DNA from: Capnocytophaga sp. ARDL2
Lineage (GTDB): Bacteria; Bacteroidota; Bacteroidia; Flavobacteriales; Flavobacteriaceae
DNA: 64,000 nt
NCBI RefSeq assembly: GCF_041530365.1
Contig: NZ_CP168034.1
Location: 682,001 to 746,000 of the forward strand
Reading direction: 5' to 3'
Shown: positions 15,694 to 24,701 of the stretch, piece by piece
Layout of the letters: the number at the start of each line of letters is the position of its first letter
How positions within the stretch are numbered: the stretch's first letter is position 1
Program-made: the position numbers and the translations under genes
Notes under the pieces: model-generated
What the model saw: the letters and a program-made list of their open reading frames with translations, nothing else
What the model was told of the DNA's origin: nothing
Database searches by the model: none

Positions 15694-16179
15694 ATGAATT
15701 TTATTTTAAATAAATTTACAGCAACAGATTTCGAAGATTATTACCGATTGGTCGGTGATGAGCAGGTAATGGCGATGATTACCGAAAGAGCGATTCCGTT
15801 AGAGGAGGCGAAAAGTGATTTTGCAAAGGAATTGATAAAAAATACAATACATCCCGATTTTGGTATTTTTAAAATCATTAATGCAGAAAACCATTCTTTT
15901 ATTGGACTTGCGAAATTGGAAATTGAAAAATCAGAAAGCAAAGAAGCGGAATTGGGTTATATGATTTTACCCGAGTTGTGGGGCAAAGGCATTGCAGGAA
16001 AAGTGACAGCTCAGTTGGTGGACTTTGCCAAAAATCATTCTCAAATATATGAACTTTTTGCAATTATTGACCCTAAAAATATTCCATCAAGAAAGATATT
16101 GACCAACAACGGTTTTGAACACCAAGAATACAAAGATTTTGACGGATTACCTGGCGAAATTTTGAGATTAAAGTTTTAA
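15694..16179 (+). CDS. GNAT family N-acetyltransferase
   Basis: This 161-residue protein resembles the RimJ/RimL-type acetyltransferase fold (Acetyltransf_3): FTATDFEDYYRLVGDEQVM at the N-terminus, the acetyl-CoA binding core AELGYMILPELWGKGIAGKVTAQLV (about 86-110) and the terminal IPSRKILTNNGFEHQEY. It transfers acetyl from acetyl-CoA to an amine; the substrate (ribosomal protein, small molecule or antibiotic) is not predictable. It lies between DUF1697 and methyltransferase genes in the accessory block. Confidence 0.87.
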   Translation: MNFILNKFTATDFEDYYRLVGDEQVMAMITERAIPLEEAKSDFAKELIKNTIHPDFGIFKIINAENHSFIGLAKLEIEKSESKEAELGYMILPELWGKGIAGKVTAQLVDFAKNHSQIYELFAIIDPKNIPSRKILTNNGFEHQEYKDFDGLPGEILRLKF

Positions 16180-16202
16180 TATCAACTCTTAGTAACAACA
16201 TT

Positions 16203-16832
16203 ATGAACAACAACCAAAATTGGATAGATAAGTGGAATCATAATTTCCAAAATAAAGAATATGTATATGGCAAGTTGCCCAATGTATTTTTGAAAGAACA
16301 GCTGGATCAGCTTCCCGCTCAAAACATTCTCTTTGCTGCCGAAGGCGAAGGTAGAAATGCCGTATATGCCGCCAAAAAAGGGTGGAATGTTACGGCTTTT
16401 GACATCAGCGAGGAAGGACGAAAAAAGGCACTTCAGTTGGCGAACGAAGTAGGGGTAAACATTGATTATAGAGTAGGCGAATTGCCTAATTTGGATTTTT
16501 CCAACCATAATTTTGATGTGGTGGCACTGATTTACGCCCACTTCCCAGCAAAAATAAAATCTGATTATCACAAACAACTCGCAAAGCTCTTACCAGCCAA
16601 TGGACTGGTGATTTTCGAGGCATTTTCCAAAAAACATTTGCCTTACCGCGAGAAAAATCCCAAAGTGGGAGGCCCTGCTGATGAAGCCTCGTTGTTTTCT
16701 ATCGAAGAGCTAAAAGCAGATTTTTCAGATTTTGAGTTACTCTATTTCGAAGAACTTGAAATAGAGCTGAATGAGGGGCTACTCCATAACGGAAAAGGAG
16801 CCGTAATTCGATTGGTAGCGAGGAAGAAATAG
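16203..16832 (+). CDS. Class I SAM-dependent methyltransferase
   Basis: This 209-residue protein has the glycine-rich motif I ILFAAEGEGRNAVYAAKKGW (about 40-59), motif II VTAFDISEEGRKKALQLA, and FDVVALIYAHFP as motif IV. The 'EGEGRNAVYAA' form is seen in TehB-like and thiol/tellurite-type methyltransferases, but the substrate is not resolved. N-terminal WNHNFQNKEYVYGKLPN is typical of the same group. It ends 57 bases before murE and completes the first accessory block. Confidence 0.87.
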   Translation: MNNNQNWIDKWNHNFQNKEYVYGKLPNVFLKEQLDQLPAQNILFAAEGEGRNAVYAAKKGWNVTAFDISEEGRKKALQLANEVGVNIDYRVGELPNLDFSNHNFDVVALIYAHFPAKIKSDYHKQLAKLLPANGLVIFEAFSKKHLPYREKNPKVGGPADEASLFSIEELKADFSDFELLYFEELEIELNEGLLHNGKGAVIRLVARKK

Positions 16833-16889
16833 ACGGTATTCGAAGATGTATGAAATTAAGAAAGGATATTACTGATTGAAAACAAAACT

Positions 16890-18338
16890 ATGAACCTAAA
16901 AGATATATTACAAAACATAGAAATCATTTCCCTTTTGGGGGAAGTCAATACCGAAGTAGGTAACTTGGTACAAGACTCACGGTCAATACAGCAAGGCGAT
17001 GTATTCATTGCTATAAAAGGCGCCGCATCGGATGGGCATCAATTCATCAAAAAAGCAATCGAAAAAGGAGCGAAAGTCATCGTTTGCGAGGAAATTCCGC
17101 AAGAAACTATTTCGGAAATCGTTTACATAAAAGTAAAGGATAGCGTTTCGGCTTTGGCAACGATGGCTTCCAATTTCTACGGAAATCCTTCCGAAAAACT
17201 CAAATTAGTAGGTATTACAGGAACCAACGGAAAGACCACTACCACGAGTTTGCTGTATCAATTGTTCAGAAAATCAGGACACAAAGTCGGACTGATTTCT
17301 ACTATTGCTATTTATGTTGATGATGAAAAATTCGACACGATAAACACCACACCTGATATTCTTACATTGAATAAATATCTGAAAATGATGGTAGATGTAG
17401 GTTGCGAATATTGCTTTATGGAAGTAAGTTCGCACGGCGTGGAGCAACGACGCATCGAAGGATTGCACTTTGCAGGGGGCGTGTTTACGAACCTCACACA
17501 CGACCATTTGGACTATCACCAAACCTTTGCTAATTACCGTGATGCCAAAAAGAAATTTTTTGACCAATTGCCCAAAACGGCTTTTGCCCTAACAAATGTT
17601 GATGACAAAAACGGCAGTGTGATGCTTCAAAACACCAAAGCCCAAAAGAAAGCCTATGCACTAAAAACAATGGCAGATTATCGTTTGCAGATTTTGGAAA
17701 ATCAGTTTTCAGGATTGGTGGTAAAAATAGACGGACAGGAAGTTTGGACAAACCTCATTGGGCAGTTCAACGCTTATAATCTGTTGGCGGTTTATGCCGT
17801 TGCCGATTTGCTCGGAATCGAAAAAATGCAGAACCTAACCGCATTGAGTACGTTGCAGTCGGTGGGCGGACGATTTCAGTATTTTGTATCGAAAGACAAA
17901 ATCACCGCGATTGTGGATTATGCCCACACACCCGACGCCTTGCAAAATGTGTTAGACACCATCAACAACATACGCACCAAAAACGAACAACTCATCACGG
18001 TGGTAGGTTGCGGAGGCAATCGCGATAAAACCAAGCGTCCGATTATGGCGGACATTTCAACCAAGGAAAGTACACGAGTGATTTTCACTTCGGATAATCC
18101 GCGAGACGAAGACCCACAAACGATTTTGGAAGAAATGGAAGCAGGGGTTTCGGCAGAGCATTACAAAAAGTTTGTTACCATAACCGACCGCCGTCAGGCA
18201 ATAAAAACCGCGTGTCAGTTTGCCCAATCAGGCGATATTATCCTCATTGCCGGCAAAGGACACGAAACCTATCAAGAAGTAAAAGGTGTTCGCACCCATT
18301 TTGATGATATGGAGGAGGTAAAGGTTGTTTTTGAATAA
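16890..18338 (+). CDS. murE: UDP-MurNAc-tripeptide synthetase (meso-DAP adding)
   Basis: MurE (482 residues) adds the third amino acid to UDP-MurNAc-L-Ala-D-Glu in the cytoplasm. The ATP-binding loop is GITGTNGKTTT at 108-118. The substrate-selecting motif DNPRDE at 402-407 matches DNPRxE, diagnostic for meso-diaminopimelate rather than lysine. The mur ligase middle and C-terminal domains are intact (SSHGVEQRRIEG, DYAHTPDAL, GKGHETYQ). The stop codon lies in the first copy of a 29-base direct repeat that leads into the fic gene. Confidence 0.96.
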   Translation: MNLKDILQNIEIISLLGEVNTEVGNLVQDSRSIQQGDVFIAIKGAASDGHQFIKKAIEKGAKVIVCEEIPQETISEIVYIKVKDSVSALATMASNFYGNPSEKLKLVGITGTNGKTTTTSLLYQLFRKSGHKVGLISTIAIYVDDEKFDTINTTPDILTLNKYLKMMVDVGCEYCFMEVSSHGVEQRRIEGLHFAGGVFTNLTHDHLDYHQTFANYRDAKKKFFDQLPKTAFALTNVDDKNGSVMLQNTKAQKKAYALKTMADYRLQILENQFSGLVVKIDGQEVWTNLIGQFNAYNLLAVYAVADLLGIEKMQNLTALSTLQSVGGRFQYFVSKDKITAIVDYAHTPDALQNVLDTINNIRTKNEQLITVVGCGGNRDKTKRPIMADISTKESTRVIFTSDNPRDEDPQTILEEMEAGVSAEHYKKFVTITDRRQAIKTACQFAQSGDIILIAGKGHETYQEVKGVRTHFDDMEEVKVVFE

Positions 18339-18365
18339 ACCTAAAACCGATAAACTATGAAGACA
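18337..18365 (+). repeat. 29-bp direct repeat, copy 1
   Basis: The 29 bases run from the murE stop codon through the start and first codons of the fic gene (beginning AAACCTAAAACCGATAAACT). They are identical to 19556-19584, which spans the start of the DinD-like pseudogene. The two copies bound the fic gene and the hairpin array, 1,219 bases apart. Confidence 0.9.
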
Positions 18366-19421
18366 TTACCTTATTTACCGCCTAATAAAGAGATAGAAAC
18401 CATCGCAGTATTTAAGCAGTTGAATATGTCTCACAGACGATTAGCAGAGTTAAAAGGAGTTGTGAAGACAATTCCAAACGAACAAATATTGATAAATACT
18501 TTAACGCTCCAAGAGGCAAAAGATAGTAGTGAAATTGAGAATATTGTAACAACTCACGATGATTTGTTTAAAGAAAATATATTGATAGAAACCAAAAATC
18601 CGGCTTCAAAAGAAGTGTATAATTACGCTCGAAGTTTGCGTTTTGGTTTTGAAATAGTTCGTAATGAAAAAATGTTGTTGAATAAGCACATTATTGCAGT
18701 TCAGCAAATTTTGGAACAGAACAATGCAGGATTTAGAAAACAAGCGGGAACAAAATTGGTCAATTCATTAGGAGAAACTATATATGTACCACCACAAGAT
18801 AGTGAAGAAGTATTGCGATTGATGGCAAATTTAGAAAAGTTCATCAATGATGATGATTTTTCAAACTACGACCCTTTGGTAAAAATGGCAATCATTCATT
18901 ATCAATTTGAAAGTATTCACCCATTTTACGATGGAAATGGTCGTACAGGTCGTATTATCAATATTTTATATTTGGTTTTACAAGGGTTGTTGGATTTGCC
19001 AGTGCTGTATTTAAGTCGATATATCATTCAAAATAAAGCACAATATTACCAAGTATTGCAAAATGTAAGGGATAAAGATGATTGGGAATCGATGATTTTA
19101 TATTTATTAAAAGGAGTTGAGGTTACATCATTACAAACCATTGATTTGATAATGAAAATCAAACAAACAATGAGTGAATATAAGTTGCGATTAAGAAGAT
19201 CATTGCCAAAGATTTATAGTCAGGATTTATTGAATAATTTGTTTAAAAATCCATATACTAAAATAGAATTTTTACAAGAAGATTTACAGGTAGCAAGAAG
19301 AACAGCATCAAATTATTTAGATGCAATTGTGGAGTTGGGATTGTTGGAAAAAGTAAAAGTCGGAAAACAGAACTATTATTTGAATCTAAATTTGATAAAA
19401 GTTTTGATGGGAGAACAATGA
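18357..19421 (+). CDS. Fic family protein (adenylyltransferase-type)
   Basis: This 354-residue protein has an N-terminal Fic_N region, the catalytic Fic motif HPFYDGNGRTGR (188-199, catalytic His 188) and a C-terminal winged-helix part. SSEIEN at 57-62 fits the inhibitory pattern [ST]xxxE[GN] before the Fic core, so this looks like a self-inhibited class II Fic protein with no separate antitoxin. Fic enzymes usually transfer AMP from ATP to hydroxyl side chains of target proteins; the target is unknown. The gene is bounded by 29-bp direct repeats and followed by tandem palindromes, suggesting it entered the dcw cluster as a unit. Confidence 0.93.
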   Translation: MKTLPYLPPNKEIETIAVFKQLNMSHRRLAELKGVVKTIPNEQILINTLTLQEAKDSSEIENIVTTHDDLFKENILIETKNPASKEVYNYARSLRFGFEIVRNEKMLLNKHIIAVQQILEQNNAGFRKQAGTKLVNSLGETIYVPPQDSEEVLRLMANLEKFINDDDFSNYDPLVKMAIIHYQFESIHPFYDGNGRTGRIINILYLVLQGLLDLPVLYLSRYIIQNKAQYYQVLQNVRDKDDWESMILYLLKGVEVTSLQTIDLIMKIKQTMSEYKLRLRRSLPKIYSQDLLNNLFKNPYTKIEFLQEDLQVARRTASNYLDAIVELGLLEKVKVGKQNYYLNLNLIKVLMGEQ

Positions 19422-19424
19422 TAC

Positions 19425-19527
19425 GGCAAAAAAAAGCGATTTTTTGCCACGAGAAAAATAATGTGGCAAAAAAAAGCGATTTTTTGCCACGAAGATAGTG
19501 ATATGGAAAAAACGCCATTTTTTTCCA
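19425..19527 (+). repeat. Three tandem palindromes behind fic
   Basis: Two copies of a palindrome at 19425-19448 and 19463-19490 share 28 identical bases (beginning GGCAAAAAAAAGCGATTTTT) with a 40-base period. A third, related one is at 19504-19527 (TGGAAAAAA...TTTTTTTCCA). Each would form an A/T-rich stem closed by GC pairs, and each is followed by CACGA or CCACGA. They could terminate transcription in both directions or be a REP-like element. Confidence 0.8.
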
Positions 19528-19555
19528 CGAAACTGACAAATTGCGTTGTATATAA

Positions 19556-19584
19556 AAACCTAAAACCGATAAACTATGAAGACA
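19556..19584 (+). repeat. 29-bp direct repeat, copy 2
   Basis: Identical to 18337-18365. It contains the ATG of the DinD-like pseudogene, just as copy 1 contains the ATG of fic, and both proteins therefore start MKT. Confidence 0.9.
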
Positions 19585-20404
19585 AACAAAATACAATTAT
19601 TTGAACAAAAACAAGTTCGCACCCATTGGGACGGAGAACAAGAAAAATAGTATGTTTCTATTATTGATGTGATTAAAGTTTTAATGGGAACTGATCGTCC
19701 AAGAAAGTATTGGAGTGATTTAAAAACCAAATTGAAAAAAGAAGGAAGTGAGTTGTCCGAAAAAAATCGGACAACTGAAAATGCAATCTTCGGATGGGAA
19801 ATATTATAAAACAGATGTAGCTGATAATGAGCAGATTTTACGATTGATTCAGTCGATTCCTTCCAAAAAAGCGGAACCTTTTAAATTATGGTTAGCACAA
19901 GTAGTCAGTGAGCGAATAGATGAAATGCAAGACTCTGAAATTTAGATAGATAGGGCATTGGAACAATATCTGAAATTAGGTTATTCCGAAAATTGGATTA
20001 ACCAACGATTAAAAAGTATTGAAATTCGCAAAAAACTGACCAAAGAATGGAAAAATAGAGGTGTAAAAGAAGGGAAAAATTTGCTATACTTACAGATATT
20101 ATTACCAAAGCATAGAGTGGCAAAACTACTAAGGAATACAAAATTCTCAAAGGTTTAAAGAAAGAGAATTTGCGTGATAATATGACTAATACAGAATTGA
20201 TTTTAAATATGTTGGCTAAGGGCTTCGACCAAAGATATTTCTCAGGCTACCCAGTCAAAAACATTTGAAGAAAACGCCATAGTGGCACAACAAGGCGGAG
20301 AAATAGTAGGTGGTGCAAGAAAAGAATTAGAAGCTAAAACAGGCAAAAAAGTAGTGAGTGGAATTAACGCAAAGTCGGTTTTAGAACTAAAAAAGAAGGA
20401 ATAA
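19576..20404 (+). pseudogene. DinD-like / Bro-N domain gene, heavily decayed
   Basis: The frame starts MKTNKIQLFEQKQVRTHWD and meets TAG at 19648 in place of the usual tryptophan (EEKWYFS-type site). It continues YVSIIDVIKVLMGTDRPRKYW, shifts frame in the A7 run at 19760-19766, and reaches TAG at 19943 after ERIDEMQDSEI. More shifts and a third TAG follow. The last segment TFEENAIVAQQGGEIVGGARKELEAKTGKKVV is the typical end of DNA damage-inducible protein D homologues. The gene once encoded a DinD/antirepressor-like protein of about 275 residues and is no longer functional. Confidence 0.85.
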
Positions 20405-20518
20405 TCCAAAGAATAAGTGAAAACACAATTAAAATGCATTTTTACCACAATGAGACATATCAAAATCAAATTGTGATGTAAATATAATGGTAAAATAACA
20501 AAATATTTTCTCTTTAAA

Positions 20519-20875
20519 ATGAACATAGAACAGTTACGAGATTTTTGTTTGTCATTTCCAGAGGCAGGAGAAAAGATGCCTTTTGATGATGATATATTGG
20601 TTTTTACCGTATGCGATAAAATATTTTGTTTGGTAAGCACCAAAAATTATGAATTTATGAATCTGAAATGCAATCCCGAAAAGGCAATCGAACTCAGAGA
20701 GCGATACAGCGAGGTTTCTCCTGGGTATCACATGAACAAAAAACATTGGAACAGCGTACGCGTAGAAGGGAATTTGTCGGAGGAAATGTTAAAAGAGTGG
20801 ATTTCAGATTCCTATTGGTTGGTGGTAAATACGCTGCCAAAGAAACGAAAAGAATTGTTGAAAAGTAATGGATAA
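20519..20875 (+). CDS. MmcQ/YjbR family DNA-binding protein
   Basis: This 118-residue protein has the YjbR/CyaY-like fold signatures: MNIEQLRDFCLSFPEAGEKMPFDDD at the N-terminus, CLVSTKNYEFMNLKCNPEKAIELRERY in the middle and HWNSVRVEGNLSEEMLKEWISDSYWLVV near the end. The family has a double-wing DNA-binding fold, but its cellular role is poorly defined. It is complete and of normal length. It lies after the DinD-like pseudogene, 12 bases before a lipoprotein gene. Confidence 0.9.
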   Translation: MNIEQLRDFCLSFPEAGEKMPFDDDILVFTVCDKIFCLVSTKNYEFMNLKCNPEKAIELRERYSEVSPGYHMNKKHWNSVRVEGNLSEEMLKEWISDSYWLVVNTLPKKRKELLKSNG

Positions 20876-20886
20876 TAAAGAAGAAA

Positions 20887-21633
20887 ATGAAAGTAAATAA
20901 AGTGAAAAGAATTGTAATATTGTTGTTTGTATTGATAGGTTTCTTACAATCTTGTACGGTAAATGCAGAATATGTTTTTCATAAAGATGAAACTTCTACT
21001 GTAACATTAGAAGTTGAGGTTAAAGAAGACTCTGAAGGGAATTTAGTATCGAAAGATTCAGTAAAATCAAAATTTCCGAAGGAGTGGACAAGTGTTTATG
21101 ATATGAATAAAGTGGAAGGGGAAGTTATACCGCCAGATTCCGAAGAAATTGCAAAACGAACTTTCGTAAAAGGAATATATAAAGATGAGAAAAAAATAGG
21201 CTTTGGAATTCGGTTGGAGCGATTGAGCAATGAAGATTGGAAGAAAATAGAAAAATCTCAAAAAAAAGAAGAAAAATTACTTTCTTCTCTAAATCAATCA
21301 TCTATAGAATGGAGTGATAAAAAATTGATTATTAATCTTGAAGAGTTGCTAAGAGACGATAATCAAACAAAACAAAAGTCCAAAAACAAAACAAAGAAAA
21401 AAGAGGATGATTTTGGAGCCCAAATAGCCTCTTCAATGCTTGAAGCTTTTGATATTCAATTGAACACAAAGTTTGTGTTTGAAAATGAAATAAAGTCAAT
21501 AAAAGGAAAACATCCAAACTTTAAACAAATTAATAAGCACACAGTTCAGTTTAACATAAACTTAAAAGAAAAAATGGAGCAATCCAGCAAAAAGAAAAAG
21601 CACGACAAATTCATCATCATTGAAACAAAATAA
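20887..21633 (+). CDS. Predicted lipoprotein of unknown function
   Basis: The 248-residue protein begins with a lipoprotein signal peptide ending in the lipobox LQSC (Cys 23), so it should be lipid-anchored in the periplasm or outer membrane. The rest is rich in Lys and Glu, with a basic low-complexity stretch near residues 160-173 (KQKSKNKTKKKEDD). I do not recognise the mature domain. It belongs to the accessory genes between murE and mraY, between a YjbR-like gene and a DUF389 gene. Confidence 0.8.
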   Translation: MKVNKVKRIVILLFVLIGFLQSCTVNAEYVFHKDETSTVTLEVEVKEDSEGNLVSKDSVKSKFPKEWTSVYDMNKVEGEVIPPDSEEIAKRTFVKGIYKDEKKIGFGIRLERLSNEDWKKIEKSQKKEEKLLSSLNQSSIEWSDKKLIINLEELLRDDNQTKQKSKNKTKKKEDDFGAQIASSMLEAFDIQLNTKFVFENEIKSIKGKHPNFKQINKHTVQFNINLKEKMEQSSKKKKHDKFIIIETK

Positions 21634-21682
21634 AAAAAAAATGATTTATAGTATTTAAACAAAGAAAGATAAAAATTAAATT

Positions 21683-23077
21683 ATGGCTCAAAATACTAAA
21701 ACACTCTTTATTCAGATAAAAGATTTTTTATTTGAATTAATGAATATTCAAGACGGAACGGATAAAAATGCCACAATAGAAAGCATTAAATCAGACATAT
21801 ATCTCAAAGGGCATACATCATGGATTTTGATATGTGCAATAGTGATCGCGTCTTTAGGATTGAATGCAAATTCTCCTGCTGTAATTATAGGGGCGATGCT
21901 TATTTCTCCTTTGATGGGACCTATTTTAGGAATAGCACTCTCATTAGCCATGAATGACTTGGATTTGTTAAGGAAGGCTATGAAAAACTTTGCTATTATG
22001 GTTTCTTTGAGTGTTTTCTCAGCATTTGTGTTTTTTTATCTTTTTCCATTGTCCAATACATCTTCAGAACTTTTAGCACGTACATCACCAGATATTCGTG
22101 ATGTTTTGATTGCTTTTTTTGGAGGTTTGGCTTTAGTAATCGCAAGAGCCAAGAGAGGAACTATGGCTAGTGTGATTTTTGGTGTAGCTATAGCAACGGC
22201 CTTGATGCCTCCTCTATGTACGGTAGGTTTTTTCTTGTCGAAAGCAGATTTTAAATTTGCTTTTAGTGCCTTATATTTGTTTTTTATAAATACATTTTTC
22301 ATAGCATTAGCAACCTTTATAATACTACGTTTTATAAAAGTACCTATGGTTGTTTATGCCAATTCGTCAAGAAGAAAAAAAATCTCTAAAATCATTTACT
22401 TTTGTTCAACCTTGATGATTGTTCCAGCAGGATATACCTTTTATGGAGTATGGAAAGAATCAAAATTTATATCAGACGCCAATTTATTTATAGACAACAC
22501 TATTACAACTTATCAATTTGATGGAAAAGGATATTTTTTAAAAGACTTTTCTAAAATAGATTATAATAAAGGAAAATCTTATATAGAATTAGTTTTTTTT
22601 GGAGACGTTTTTATTTCTCCTGAAATCGAAAAAAGTTGGAATCTTCAAAAACAAAAATACAATTATTTGAAAAATACAGAATTACGAATTTTAAGTGGTA
22701 ATCAAAATTTACAAGATCAAAGTGTTTATGTAACAGAACTATACAATACAAGTAAAGAACAACTTGTTACAACACAAGGGCAAATAAAACTATTACAAGA
22801 GCGATTGGAAAACTTAAATAAATATACAAAAGAAGCAACCAAATTTGAACAAATAGTAAAAGAAATTTCCACAAGAAACGATTGGATTGCTTCCGTATCT
22901 TTTGCAAATGAGTTGAGAAGTACGTTTGATAAAACAGATACTATCCCAGTATTTCGTTTTCAATGGAAAGAGAACGTAAAAGATGAAATAAAAAAGAAAG
23001 AAAAAGAAAATATAGAGAAATGGTTAAAAGTACGATTGGAAATAGACACTCTTGAAGTAAAAACATATGAAAGATAA
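21683..23077 (+). CDS. DUF389 family membrane protein
   Basis: The protein has 464 residues. The DUF389 membrane domain occupies about 45-245, with several helices and the conserved INANSPAVIIGAMLISPLMGPILGIALS-type segment (LNANSPAVIIGAMLISPLMG near residue 62) and FFGGLALVIARAKRGTMASVIFGVAIATALMPP. The C-terminal half is a soluble region with a coiled coil (about 340-385). The family is of unknown function; one suggestion for relatives is transport. It ends 33 bases before mraY. Confidence 0.88.
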   Translation: MAQNTKTLFIQIKDFLFELMNIQDGTDKNATIESIKSDIYLKGHTSWILICAIVIASLGLNANSPAVIIGAMLISPLMGPILGIALSLAMNDLDLLRKAMKNFAIMVSLSVFSAFVFFYLFPLSNTSSELLARTSPDIRDVLIAFFGGLALVIARAKRGTMASVIFGVAIATALMPPLCTVGFFLSKADFKFAFSALYLFFINTFFIALATFIILRFIKVPMVVYANSSRRKKISKIIYFCSTLMIVPAGYTFYGVWKESKFISDANLFIDNTITTYQFDGKGYFLKDFSKIDYNKGKSYIELVFFGDVFISPEIEKSWNLQKQKYNYLKNTELRILSGNQNLQDQSVYVTELYNTSKEQLVTTQGQIKLLQERLENLNKYTKEATKFEQIVKEISTRNDWIASVSFANELRSTFDKTDTIPVFRFQWKENVKDEIKKKEKENIEKWLKVRLEIDTLEVKTYER

Positions 23078-23110
23078 AAGTCTAATAAAATAAAAACGCA
23101 TAAAATAAAA

Positions 23111-24316
23111 ATGTTATATTATTTATTTAATTTTTTAGGAAGAGAATACGATTTGATTGGAGCAAGATTGTTTCAGTATCTTACTTTCCGTTCGGGTGTA
23201 GCGTTTATTTTAGCCTTGTTGTTATCAACGATTTTCGGAAAACGTATCATCAATTATTTAAGGAAATTGCAAATAGGCGAGACCATTCGCGATTTGGGAT
23301 TGCAAGGACAAAACGAAAAAGCAGGTACGCCAACAATGGGAGGAATTATCATTATTTTGGCAACATTGATTCCTGTGTTACTGATGTCAAAAGTTGATAA
23401 TATTTACATCATCATATTACTGATTACCACCGTTTGGATGGGAACAATTGGATTTTTGGACGATTATATCAAAGTGTTCAAAAAAGACAAAGAAGGATTG
23501 AAAGGTAGGTTTAAGGTTATTGGTCAAGTGGGATTGGGGTTGATAGTAGGAGCGATGTTTTATTTTCACCCAGATATTACGATTAAAGAAACACCAAATG
23601 CCTTGATAGACGGAACAATTAGCCGATTTGATGTGAAATCTACAGCGACGACCATTCCATTTTTCAAAAACAACGAATTTGATTATGGATTTTTCCTTTC
23701 GTGGATAGGCGAAGGATACCAAGATTATGTTTGGGTGATTTTTATTCCAGCGGTTGTTTTTATTATTACGGCGGTTTCCAATGGAGCCAATTTGACCGAT
23801 GGAATTGACGGATTGGCGGCAGGAAGTAGTGCAATCATTGTTTTGACTTTGGGGATTTTTGCCTTTGTATCGGGAAATTTTATTTTCTCAAACTACTTAG
23901 ACATTATGTTTATTCCCAATGCAGGAGAAATGACGGTGTTTATATCCGCCTTTGCTGGAGCTTTGATAGGCTTTTTGTGGTACAATACTTTCCCAGCTCA
24001 GGTGTTTATGGGCGATACAGGAAGTTTGACTATCGGAGCTATCATTGCAGTTTTGGCAATTGCGGTTCGCAAAGAGTTGATTTTGCCAGTACTTTGCGGA
24101 ATTTTTGTTATGGAAAATTTATCAGTAATTATACAAACTTCCTATTTCAAATATACGAGGAAAAAATATGGTGAGGGGCGACGCATCTTTTTGATGGCTC
24201 CATTGCATCATCATTATCAGAAAAAAGGATATCAGGAAAGTAAAATTGTTACTCGTTTTTGGATTGTAGGAATTTTATTGGCAATTTTTTGTGTGATTTC
24301 ATTGAAATTGAGATAA
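23111..24316 (+). CDS. mraY: Phospho-N-acetylmuramoyl-pentapeptide-transferase
   Basis: MraY (401 residues) transfers phospho-MurNAc-pentapeptide to undecaprenyl phosphate, making lipid I at the inner membrane. About ten membrane helices are visible. Family signatures are [20 protein letters not shown] (about 76-95), [15 protein letters not shown] with the catalytic Asp pair region, [12 protein letters not shown] (near 233) and the histidine motif [10 protein letters not shown] near 359. The length with the central insertion is normal for Bacteroidota. A decayed Fic remnant separates it from murD. Confidence 0.96.
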   Translation: MLYYLFNFLGREYDLIGARLFQYLTFRSGVAFILALLLSTIFGKRIINYLRKLQIGETIRDLGLQGQNEKAGTPTMGGIIIILATLIPVLLMSKVDNIYIIILLITTVWMGTIGFLDDYIKVFKKDKEGLKGRFKVIGQVGLGLIVGAMFYFHPDITIKETPNALIDGTISRFDVKSTATTIPFFKNNEFDYGFFLSWIGEGYQDYVWVIFIPAVVFIITAVSNGANLTDGIDGLAAGSSAIIVLTLGIFAFVSGNFIFSNYLDIMFIPNAGEMTVFISAFAGALIGFLWYNTFPAQVFMGDTGSLTIGAIIAVLAIAVRKELILPVLCGIFVMENLSVIIQTSYFKYTRKKYGEGRRIFLMAPLHHHYQKKGYQESKIVTRFWIVGILLAIFCVISLKLR

Positions 24317-24319
24317 AAT

Positions 24320-24700
24320 GAATCCATTCATGGTATTTTCGTAATTCGTTGGTTAGAGTAAATTATGAGGATATTTCTCAGGGAATTTACAAAATAGAAA
24401 AGTTTCTCATTCGTTTTTTATCGAATTTACTATTAGGAGAAAATTTTTTATTGAGAAATCGAGAGATGCATATTCGTTATGACCTTGTAAATTCAGAAAG
24501 TGGCACTGTAAATTTAGAAAACGATTCTTTATTATTATTGATTCAAGAAAATCAAAATATTACAATACAACAATTAGGCGAGTCGTTGAATTTAAGTATT
24601 CGAACAATTAATAGAAGGATTAAAAAAACTAAAAGAAGAAGGTGTTTTAGAAAGAATTGGCAGTGATAAAACAGGACATTGGAAAATTGTAGAAAAATAG
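24320..24700 (+). pseudogene. Remnant of a second Fic family gene
   Basis: Between mraY and murD an open stretch reads YEDISQGIYKIEKFLIRFL, LRNREMHIRYDL and a winged-helix segment (QQLGESLNLSIRTINRRIKK). A +1 shift in an A7 run near 24624 then puts LKKLKEEGVLERIGSDKTGH in another frame, ending at TAG 24698. This is the C-terminal part of Fic proteins of the type ending in an ArsR-like helix-turn-helix. The catalytic HPFxxGNGR part is missing; NPF appears at 24320 and the frame then breaks. The remnant ends 1 base before the murD ATG. Confidence 0.75.
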
Positions 24701-24701
24701 A

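Noticed and set aside
15694-16179. Antibiotic-resistance acetyltransferase
   Set aside because: The GNAT fold is clear, but nothing in the sequence indicates an aminoglycoside or other drug as substrate.
16182-16577. 131-codon minus-strand frame opposite the methyltransferase gene
   Set aside because: No recognisable domain; the plus-strand gene has clear SAM motifs.
17605-19640. Shared 13-mer GTTCGCACCCATT in murE (near 18287) and the DinD-like pseudogene (near 19613)
   Set aside because: Both genes encode their family-typical VRTH at this point, so the identity is probably coincidence rather than recombination.
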